NCBI GenBank assembly: GCA_050300875.1
Contig: JBNKYL010000176.1
Location: 1 to 14,960 of the forward strand
Direction of reading: 5' to 3'
Source of the DNA: CBDCFL01 sp050300875
Lineage (GTDB): Bacteria > Pseudomonadota > Alphaproteobacteria > Rhodobacterales > Rhodobacteraceae
DNA length: 14,960 nt
Shown: in pieces, positions 1 through 5,837 of the stretch
Numbering within the stretch: the first letter of the stretch is position 1
How the letters are laid out: every line of letters starts with the position of its first letter
Made by a program: the position numbers and the translations under genes
The notes under the pieces: generated by a model
The model's input: the letters and a program-made list of their open reading frames with translations, nothing else
What the model was told of the DNA's origin: nothing
The model's database searches: none

Positions 1-975
1 GTGGCGGCCAAGTTCGAGCGGGAAAACGGGCTGTCCTACACGACCGATCAGGTTTCAGTGGCGACAGGTGGAAAGCAGATACTTTACAATGCCTTGATGG
101 CCACGATTAATCCGGGTGACGAGGTGATCATCCCCGCGCCCTATTGGGTCAGTTACCCGGATATGGTGTTGCTGGCCGGCGGTGTTCCGGTGGTGGTAGA
201 TTGCCCGCTGGAAACGGCGTTCAAGATGACGCCGGAACAACTGGACGCAGCCATAACTCCGCGCACCAAGTGGTTGATTTTCAATTCACCTTCCAACCCG
301 ACGGGGGCCGGCTATTCGCGCGACGAGTTGAAGGCGCTGACCGACGTCCTGATGCGCCATCCGCATGTCTGGGTGATGACCGATGACATGTATGAACACC
401 TCGTTTTCGACGATTTCGAATTCACCACGCCCGCGCAGGTCGAGCCAGGGCTGCTTGAGCGCACACTGACCTGCAACGGCGTGTCGAAGGCCTATGCGAT
501 GACGGGCTGGCGGATCGGCTATGCGGCGGGCCCGAAACTGCTGATCGATGCGATGCGCAAGATCCAGTCGCAATCGACCACGAACCCCTGTTCGATCAGC
601 CAATGGGCGGCGGTCGAGGCGCTGAACGGGCCGCAGGATTTTCTGGAACCGAACCGGCAGCTGTTCCAGCGCCGCCGCGATCTGGTGGTGTCGATGCTGA
701 ACCAAGCCCAGGGCATCACCTGCCCCGTGCCGGAAGGGGCGTTCTATGTTTATCCGTCGATTGCGGGCTGCATCGGCAAGACGTCCCAAGCGGGGCGGCT
801 GATCGACACGGACGAAGCCTTTTCCACCGCCCTGCTCGAAGAACAGGGCGTCGCCGTGGTCTTCGGCGCGGCTTTCGGCCTGTCGCCTGCGTTTCGGGTC
901 AGCTACGCCACGTCAGAGGCCGCGCTGGAAGAGGCCTGCCTAAGGATACAGACCTTCACTGCCGGGCTGAAATAG
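1..975 (+). CDS. Class I/II pyridoxal-phosphate aminotransferase, probable aspartate aminotransferase (5' end outside window)
   Basis: This is the C-terminal 324 residues of a fold-type I PLP aminotransferase, likely transferring the amino group between aspartate and 2-oxoglutarate in the cytoplasm. Seen in the sequence: SNPTG (98-102, Asn99 the PLP-ring contact), TDDMYEHL (127-134) with the Asp and Tyr that hold the cofactor, SKAYAMTGWRIGY (162-174) with Lys163 as the Schiff-base lysine, and FRVSYA (298-303) with Arg299 as the substrate carboxylate-binding arginine. Family members are about 400 residues, so roughly 75 N-terminal residues lie before base 1. The GTG at base 1 is in frame but falls inside the conserved domain and is not the true start. 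The stop is TAG at 973-975. Resemblance is strongest to the alphaproteobacterial AspC/AatA type, some of which also act on prephenate; exact substrate is inferred. No co-directional partner is close by. Confidence 0.93.
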   Translation: MAAKFERENGLSYTTDQVSVATGGKQILYNALMATINPGDEVIIPAPYWVSYPDMVLLAGGVPVVVDCPLETAFKMTPEQLDAAITPRTKWLIFNSPSNPTGAGYSRDELKALTDVLMRHPHVWVMTDDMYEHLVFDDFEFTTPAQVEPGLLERTLTCNGVSKAYAMTGWRIGYAAGPKLLIDAMRKIQSQSTTNPCSISQWAAVEALNGPQDFLEPNRQLFQRRRDLVVSMLNQAQGITCPVPEGAFYVYPSIAGCIGKTSQAGRLIDTDEAFSTALLEEQGVAVVFGAAFGLSPAFRVSYATSEAALEEACLRIQTFTAGLK

Positions 976-1006
976 GCCGTGCGCCGCCGGTAATTCATCA
1001 CGGCCT
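974..1006 (+). terminator. Hairpin at the 3' end of the aminotransferase gene, possible terminator
   Basis: A perfect 8-bp inverted repeat, AGGCCGTG (974-981) and CACGGCCT (999-1006), is separated by 17 nt and starts inside the stop codon. No T-run follows, so it is not a classical intrinsic terminator. It may protect the mRNA 3' end or be a Rho-assisted stop. The position directly at the stop codon is the main support. Confidence 0.35.
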
Positions 1007-1659
1007 GCATCACGACGCGGGAGCGCGAACCGTGCCTGCCAGTCACCACGTAGCGCGATCCAACGAAATTCAAGGAATGTCGACACATCGATTTTTTGGC
1101 GTCATTTCAGCTGGTTCAGTTTCAAGACACGGGACCGGTTCTTGGCCCATCCCCGATCATCGGCGCAGCACCGGTCAGACCGTGCACCCGCCGATCCCGG
1201 GCCGTATTTCCACGGCACGCGCGTCGATCAGGCGGTCGGCGACCTGCCTAAGGCCGGATTTCCATCGAATGTCCGGCCGGAAATCATCATGAACCTTATC
1301 TATTTCACGGCGCTGGCAGAAATTGCCGGGCTTGCCGCCGTACGGGCGCCGGGCGACGGTGCGCAGCGCGTCTGCATCGTCGAACCTACCGGTCCGTTTG
1401 AGGACGATCCGAACGTCACCGGCAGGAAGTTTCCCGGAAACCTGACGCAATCCTATCGCAGTCAAACGCCATTGCGGGTGATCGGCGCTGTCGGACTGGA
1501 ACCGTCAGGCAGATGAAAAGACAGACTAATGGCGTGGGCGGCTGGCCGGAACCATAGGCGCCATCATCAATTGATAGTGCTTGCCCAACGGGACCACGCA
1601 TTAACCCTTGAAGCCCAGCATCGCCCGCCCGATAACGGCGGGGAGGAGGCCAATGCATT
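976..1659. other. 684-bp intergenic stretch without a convincing gene
   Basis: No reading frame on either strand gives a protein I recognise. It holds the hairpin at 974-1006, a pair of competing inverted repeats at 1252-1285, and one small frame worth noting: ATG 1289 to TGA 1516 (75 codons) with GGAAA about 7 nt upstream. By hand count about two thirds of its codons end in G or C, which looks lower than in the flanking genes, and I do not recognise the product. Longer frames across this stretch (603-1292 plus, 1142-1516 plus, 1175-1465 minus, 1416-1874 minus) run over real genes or have compositions typical of chance frames in GC-rich DNA. The right end should hold the promoter of the hypothetical gene at 1660. 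No tRNA-like or transposon-end sequence was seen. Confidence 0.5.
1252..1285. repeat. Two mutually exclusive inverted repeats in the intergenic gap
   Basis: GGCCGGA (1252-1258) pairs with TCCGGCC (1272-1278). Alternatively GATTTCC (1257-1263) pairs with GGAAATC (1279-1285). The two pairings share bases, so only one can form at a time. This lies just before the small frame beginning at 1289. Function is unknown; it could be a simple mRNA structure or chance in GC-rich DNA. Confidence 0.35.
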
Positions 1660-2076
1660 ATGCTACCTGAATTGCCGGAATATTTTTTCCGTATACGCGA
1701 AAACGGGGCGCAGGTGTTTCGGGTGGATACCGAAAACCGCCAGCAGCGGATCGAGATGGACCCGATTGCGATCGTGAATATCCGCAATGGCGAGGTCAGA
1801 CCGCAGGGCGACCGGGTGCTGTCCGAAGAAGACATGGCGGCGATCAATGATTGGATCGAGGACCGCCGCGCCATGCTGGCCCGCCGCGATATAGACGATA
1901 TTCATCGTACCATCGACCACCTGAACCTGACAGCGCATTGGGCCAACAGTCGCGCCACGGACGTGGAACTGGAAGAGATCACGGATCGGCTTTTGCTGGC
2001 CATGCATGATTTGCGCGGCGTTCTTGTGCGCAAGAAGGCCGACAGGGTCATCAAGGCGCGCGAGACCCGGAATTAG
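1660..2076 (+). CDS. Conserved hypothetical protein, 138 aa
   Basis: The start is well set: a strong ribosome binding site GGGAGGAGG (1641-1649) lies 10 nt before ATG 1660. An ATG at 1653 is in another frame. The product is cytoplasmic, with no signal peptide or membrane segment. It is rich in charged residues: an N-terminal part (1-40) of likely beta strands (MLPELPEYFFRIREN and following), then acidic/basic helices from about residue 54 (LSEEDMAAINDWIEDRR) to a lysine/arginine-rich C-terminus. I recall similar small proteins as uncharacterised genes in roseobacters but cannot assign a Pfam family or function. It stands alone, preceded by the 684-bp gap and followed by 263 bp before the solute-binding protein gene. 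Confidence 0.8.
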   Translation: MLPELPEYFFRIRENGAQVFRVDTENRQQRIEMDPIAIVNIRNGEVRPQGDRVLSEEDMAAINDWIEDRRAMLARRDIDDIHRTIDHLNLTAHWANSRATDVELEEITDRLLLAMHDLRGVLVRKKADRVIKARETRN

Positions 2077-2148
2077 CGGCCACAAGCACCGCGCCGGGCG
2101 CCGATCCGGTTAAAAAACGTCGAAAACCATGCGCTATCTGACGCAAAC

Positions 2149-2175
2149 GACCTATAACAAGGTCGTAATTTGACC
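2149..2175. promoter_or_regulatory. Triple GACC/GGTC repeat upstream of the solute-binding protein gene, possible operator
   Basis: GACC (2149-2152), GGTC (2161-2164) and GACC (2172-2175) alternate in orientation with 8- and 7-nt spacers, so the middle copy can form an inverted repeat with either neighbour. The last copy is part of TTGACC (2170-2175), a fair -35 hexamer, but no good -10 follows at 16-18 nt. It lies 165-190 bp before the ATG at 2340. Four-base half-sites are short, so this is only a candidate regulator site. Confidence 0.22.
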
Positions 2176-2339
2176 AATTCTTCCCTTGCAGATCGGGAGG
2201 TTGCCATTAACACTTGGGATTGACCTAAATCCGAAACCTCGGTGCCGCCGCGTCTTCAGGCGCGCGCAGCCGCCGGGGGCATTGCCCGCAAGGGAAAGAT
2301 GCCCAACCACAAGAACAAGTCCAACAGAGAGGAATCCAA

Positions 2340-4004
2340 ATGACCTTTTTCACCCGCACCGGCAAGCCGCTGCCCAAGGTGATTACCGACCAAGCCGCAA
2401 AGGTCGGAGATGACGCGGTGAACCGCCGTGAATTCCTGGCGCTGGCGTCGGCCTTCGGGGCCACCACCGCCACCGCCTATGCCATGCTTGGCCTGCCTGC
2501 GCCGGCCCGCGCCGCGGCCCATGCGCAGATGGGCGGCACAGTTCGCCTGCAGTCAGAAGTTCGCGGCCTGAAAGACCCGCGCACCTATGATTGGTCGCAG
2601 ATCGCAAACTTTTCGCGCGGCTGGCTGGAATACCTGGTCCATTACGAAAACGACGGCACGTTCACCCCGCAGCTTCTGGAAAGCTGGGAAATCAACGACG
2701 ACGCAACCCAGTATACGCTGCATGTGCGTCCAGGCGTGAAATGGAACAACGGCGATGACTTCACCGCCGATGACGTGGCCCGCAACATCGCGTCGTGGTG
2801 CGAAAAGGATGTCGAAGGCAATTCGATGGCGGGCCGTATGGCAGCCCTGATCGACGCAGATACCGGCAAGGCCGCGGATGGCGCGATCGTGGTCATCGAT
2901 GGCCTGACGGTTCAGCTGAACCTGCCGAACCCCGATATCACCCTGATCGCGGGCATGGCGGACTATCCGGCCGCCATCGTGCATTCCAGCCATGACCCCG
3001 ACAACATGGTGGGCAACCCGGTCGGCACCGGTCCCTACCTGCCCGAGAGCCTGGAAGTGGGTGTCAAGGCCGTGCTGGTCCGCAATGAGAACCATACCTG
3101 GTGGAATGCCGGCAAGGGCGCCTTCCTGGACCGGATCGAGATGATCGATTACGGAACCGACCCGTCCTCGTTCGTGGCGGCGGCCGAGGCCGAAGAGATC
3201 GACCAGTTCTACAACCTGTCGGGCGAATTCATCGACGTGGTGTCCACGCTGGATGGCTGGGTCGAAAACTCGATCACCACGGCGGCCACGATCGTGGTGC
3301 GGCCCAACCAGGTGGCCGAAGTGGACGGCGTGAAGCCTTACGCCGATGTGCGTGTGCGCCAGGCGATCAGCATGGCGATCGACAACAACGTGCTGCTGGA
3401 ACTGGGTATCGACAACCGTGGCGACGTGGCGGCCAACCATCACGTGGCGCCGGTGCATCCAGAATATGCCGATATCGGCATGCCGAAGCATGATCCGGCT
3501 GGTGCGCTGGCCCTGCTGACCGAAGCCGGGATGGCCGATTTCGAAATGGAAATCATTTCGATCGACGATGACTGGCGGCGCTATACCACCGATGCGGTGG
3601 CGGCGCAGTTGCGCGATGCGGGCTTCAACGTCAAGCGCACGATCCTGCCGGGGTCGACCTTCTGGAATGACTGGACGAAATATCCGTTCAGCTCGACCAA
3701 CTGGAACCACCGGCCCTTTGGCGTTTCGATCTGGGCGCTGGCCTATCGGTCTGGCGAGGCGTGGAATGAATTCGGCTGGTCGAATGCCGAGTTCGACGCG
3801 ATCCTGGCCGAGGCGCTTGCGACGGCCGACACCGAGAAGCGTCGTGCGCTGATGGCCAAGGGCGAAGCGATCATCCAGAGCGAAGGCGTGACGATCCAGC
3901 CGTATTGGCGCAAGCTCTACAACTTCACGCGCGAAGGCCTGATGGGTGCAGAACAGCACATCACCTTCGAATATCGCCCGCAGTACATGTACTGGGCGGC
4001 CTAG
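2340..4004 (+). CDS. ABC transporter solute-binding protein, family 5 (peptide/nickel/opine type), Tat-exported
   Basis: This periplasmic protein captures a solute, typically a di/oligopeptide or related compound, for an ABC importer. AGAGAGG (2326-2332) lies 7 nt before ATG 2340. Residues 28-62 form a twin-arginine signal: NRREFLA (28-34), a hydrophobic stretch, and a likely cut near APARAAAHA (54-62), suggesting export of the folded protein by Tat. The mature part carries the family 5 signature, LLESWEINDD (112-121) through YTLHVRPGVKWNNGDDFTADD (125-145), and at 554 aa has the usual length. No permease or ATPase gene adjoins it and an intrinsic terminator follows directly, so it is transcribed alone and must use a transporter encoded elsewhere. 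The ligand cannot be read from sequence; the nearby MttB-type gene makes a methylated amine conceivable, but that is inference. Confidence 0.92.
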   Translation: MTFFTRTGKPLPKVITDQAAKVGDDAVNRREFLALASAFGATTATAYAMLGLPAPARAAAHAQMGGTVRLQSEVRGLKDPRTYDWSQIANFSRGWLEYLVHYENDGTFTPQLLESWEINDDATQYTLHVRPGVKWNNGDDFTADDVARNIASWCEKDVEGNSMAGRMAALIDADTGKAADGAIVVIDGLTVQLNLPNPDITLIAGMADYPAAIVHSSHDPDNMVGNPVGTGPYLPESLEVGVKAVLVRNENHTWWNAGKGAFLDRIEMIDYGTDPSSFVAAAEAEEIDQFYNLSGEFIDVVSTLDGWVENSITTAATIVVRPNQVAEVDGVKPYADVRVRQAISMAIDNNVLLELGIDNRGDVAANHHVAPVHPEYADIGMPKHDPAGALALLTEAGMADFEMEIISIDDDWRRYTTDAVAAQLRDAGFNVKRTILPGSTFWNDWTKYPFSSTNWNHRPFGVSIWALAYRSGEAWNEFGWSNAEFDAILAEALATADTEKRRALMAKGEAIIQSEGVTIQPYWRKLYNFTREGLMGAEQHITFEYRPQYMYWAA

Positions 4005-4027
4005 GCCCCAGCGAAGAGCACGAAACG

Positions 4028-4056
4028 AGGCGGCCCGAAAGGGCCGCCTTTTTCTT
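4028..4056 (+). terminator. Strong intrinsic terminator after the solute-binding protein gene
   Basis: AGGCGGCCC (4028-4036), a GAAA tetraloop (4037-4040), and GGGCCGCCT (4041-4049) form a perfect 9-bp stem followed by TTTTTCTTT. It begins 23 nt after the stop codon at 4002-4004. It ends the plus-strand transcript before the convergent cyclase gene. Confidence 0.93.
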
Positions 4057-4070
4057 TGGCGGAAACCGGG

Positions 4071-4117
4071 GTCGGAAATCAGCATGATTTCAGGTCGATT
4101 TCCATGATCGAAATCGG
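4071..4117. repeat. Double-hairpin element, copy 1, downstream of the diguanylate cyclase gene
   Basis: Two inverted repeats lie in tandem: GAAATC (4075-4080) with GATTTC (4086-4091), and CGATTTC (4096-4102) with GAAATCG (4110-4116). A related arrangement is found at 7520-7566, also just downstream of a minus-strand gene. From 4095 and from 7543 the two copies share about 18 of 23 bases. It may serve as a mRNA 3' end or terminator for the minus-strand transcript, whose last gene stops at 4125. Confidence 0.45.
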
Positions 4118-4124
4118 CACCATT

Positions 4125-5144
4125 CTATTCGGCGGCCTGGTCGGACAGGGGCGGCAAATCGCCCGAATATCCCACCGCGCGGCCGCGTCCCGCGCGTTTG
4201 GCGGCATAAAGCGCAGTGTCGGCATGGGCCATCATCGTTTTCATCTCGGGGTCGGGATAGTCATAGGAAACCGCGTAGCCGATCGAGCCCGATATTCGGC
4301 AAAGCTCGCCTTTGAAGGGGATCGGTCTTTCGAGGTTCCGGATGATGGTGTGACACAGGTCATCAAGGCGCGCCCTGTCTTTCAGCCCTTCGGCCAGGAT
4401 GACGAATTCATCACCGCCGACGCGGTTGACAAAATCCGCATCCCTAAGCGTCTGGCGCAGACGCCGGGCGGTTTCGACCAATACGGCGTCGCCGGCTGCA
4501 TGGCCCAGCGTATCATTCACGGCCTTGAACAGGTCCAGATCCAGATGGATCAATGAAAAATCCCGCCTCTGGACGATCAGACGCGAAAGGTCCGCCTCCA
4601 TCGCAGCACGGTTGCCCAACCCGGTCAGCGGATCGGTCAGGGCGCGCCTTTCGGCCTCGGACTTGGACAGTTTCAGGATCGAGGTCAGGCGTCGGTACTC
4701 TGCCTCGACAATGGATTTGGCTTCCTGAAGGTACAGGATTTCGATGGTGTGATCCGTGGGCGCGAAATCGCTGGATGAAAGGTTGAACCGGTCGAGCCGC
4801 GCCAGAGTTGCGATGCCGAAGGACAGGTTCACGATGAAAGCTTGCTGCCCCTTGAGCGGCACGAGCATGCCGCGCAGGCCCGTGCGGTGGGAATCGCGGA
4901 TTTCCAATTGCAGCCTGCGCCCGCTGAGCGCCGCGAGATCGGCCATTTGCCCGGCCGGAAGGCTGGGACGCCTGACCCGGAACACTTCCAGAAACCGGGC
5001 GCCTACGAAGGGGATTTCCGGGCGGAACTTGGCCAGCGTGGGACCGACCCGGACGATGTGACCGCTGTGCGAAATGACCACATGCATGGGCATGAGGTGA
5101 TCCAGATCGTGATCCGCAATCTCCAGGATGCCGTCGTCAGTCAT
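4125..5144 (-). CDS. Diguanylate cyclase with N-terminal HNOBA (H-NOX-associated) domain and C-terminal GGDEF domain
   Basis: The enzyme makes cyclic-di-GMP from two GTP. Residues about 18-140 resemble the heme-NO-binding-associated domain of soluble guanylate cyclases: PMHVVISHSGHIVRVG (19-34), the FLEVFRVRRP stretch (51-60), a GMLVPLKGQQAFIVNLS stretch, and LSSSDFAPTDHTIEILYLQ (122-140). A short coiled coil (140-168) links it to a complete GGDEF domain: DPLTGLGNR (171-179), GGDEF (243-247), and the inhibitory-site RxxD as Arg234-Asp237, exactly 5 residues before GGDEF. There is no transmembrane segment. ATG 5144 is chosen because it overlaps the upstream H-NOX stop by 8 nt (ATGACTGA), implying translational coupling; an in-frame ATG at 5162 would add six residues, and neither has a clear Shine-Dalgarno. 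The catalytic residues look intact, so it should be active and tuned by the H-NOX partner; heme or NO control is doubtful (see that gene). Confidence 0.9.
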   Translation of the reverse strand: MTDDGILEIADHDLDHLMPMHVVISHSGHIVRVGPTLAKFRPEIPFVGARFLEVFRVRRPSLPAGQMADLAALSGRRLQLEIRDSHRTGLRGMLVPLKGQQAFIVNLSFGIATLARLDRFNLSSSDFAPTDHTIEILYLQEAKSIVEAEYRRLTSILKLSKSEAERRALTDPLTGLGNRAAMEADLSRLIVQRRDFSLIHLDLDLFKAVNDTLGHAAGDAVLVETARRLRQTLRDADFVNRVGGDEFVILAEGLKDRARLDDLCHTIIRNLERPIPFKGELCRISGSIGYAVSYDYPDPEMKTMMAHADTALYAAKRAGRGRAVGYSGDLPPLSDQAAE

Positions 5145-5730
5145 TGGGCAAGCCCATGGCAAGCTGAAAACTGCGCCCTTCCTGATAGCTGAGGTCGTGT
5201 ATGTGAATGTCGATCACAGTGGTTTCGCCCGATGTTCCAAGATTTTCCAACAGGACCAGGGCGCCGTAGTCATCCGCCAAAGCACGCAACATACCCACCA
5301 GCACGTCGCCCGCCCCCTGCGGTCCGCCGATCACGGTCAGCGTCAGGGCCCCCGAAAAATGTTCCCGCAGGTCAAGTTCCGGCAGGGTCAGGCCGGAAAC
5401 GGCCAGCTGCGCCCGTGCTGGCAATTCGTTGAGCGAAAACAAGAATTCCAGGAAAGTATCACCACCGAAACGCATCAGCCTGCGCACGGTTTCGCATTTC
5501 GGATGGCTGATCAGAAAAACGCCGACATCTTCCAACAGCTCGTTCGCCGGCTTGCCAAGTTGTTCCGAAGCCGCTGCCGTCAGTTGCCCGGCCAGAGCAT
5601 CTGGATAGGATTCCATCGGTTCGATCTTTCGCCCATCCAGCCCAACGGCATCGGCCAGCGCGTCCCAGGTGGCGCGCCCGTAAATTTCCGAAACGAAGGA
5701 CTGAACAGGCCGGAGCAACAGTCCGTGCAT
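5137..5730 (-). CDS. H-NOX (HNOB) family protein lacking the canonical heme ligand
   Basis: The whole 197-aa product has the H-NOX fold: it starts MHGLLLRPVQSFV, has YG (17-18), TWDAL (21-25), MESYPD (39-44), ASEQLGK (54-60) and FGGDTFLEFLFSL (88-100). Classical members bind heme through a proximal His and hold it with Tyr-x-Ser-x-Arg. Here the 'LHAR' histidine is Pro104 (LPAR) and the YxSxR triad is Val133, Gly135 and Pro137. The flanking residues (LTLT before, VGMLRAL after) align without gaps, and a conserved proline survives as Pro117. His76 and Cys79 (SHPKCE) are the only nearby alternative ligands I see. The start is fixed by the family's MHGL beginning, with an in-frame TAA upstream and no better start. 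It follows the MttB gene by 92 bp and overlaps the HNOBA-GGDEF gene by 8 nt, so it most likely binds and controls that enzyme. Family is firm; ligand is unknown. Confidence 0.9.
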   Translation of the reverse strand: MHGLLLRPVQSFVSEIYGRATWDALADAVGLDGRKIEPMESYPDALAGQLTAAASEQLGKPANELLEDVGVFLISHPKCETVRRLMRFGGDTFLEFLFSLNELPARAQLAVSGLTLPELDLREHFSGALTLTVIGGPQGAGDVLVGMLRALADDYGALVLLENLGTSGETTVIDIHIHDLSYQEGRSFQLAMGLPND

Positions 5731-5810
5731 GGCAAGCCCAAGGCGAATTTCGTGTCCCCGGTTATTCCGGCCCGGCCATTAATAAACGGCAAAACCTGTA
5801 CCAGCCTTTG

Positions 5811-5837
5811 CCGACGATTTTATCAAAAATCGGTCGG
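5811..5837 (-). terminator. Hairpin across the MttB stop codon, weak terminator or processing site
   Basis: On the minus strand CCGACCGATTTT, a TGAT loop (which contains the stop codon) and AAAATCGTCGG form an 11-bp stem with one bulged base. No T-run follows. It may lower read-through from the methyltransferase gene into H-NOX or mark an mRNA end. Confidence 0.35.

Noticed and set aside
1..3. GTG at the first base as a start codon for the aminotransferase
   Set aside because: It falls within the conserved domain; the family has about 75 more residues before it, so the gene starts outside the window.
603..1292. 229-codon plus-strand frame running out of the aminotransferase gene
   Set aside because: Its first half is a shifted reading of the aminotransferase, and the rest has no recognisable features or ribosome binding site.
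2553..4085. 510-codon open frame on the minus strand across the solute-binding protein gene
   Set aside because: It is antisense to a clear family 5 protein with a ribosome binding site and terminator; its product is rich in Arg, His and Val with no recognisable motif, as expected for a GC-rich shadow frame.
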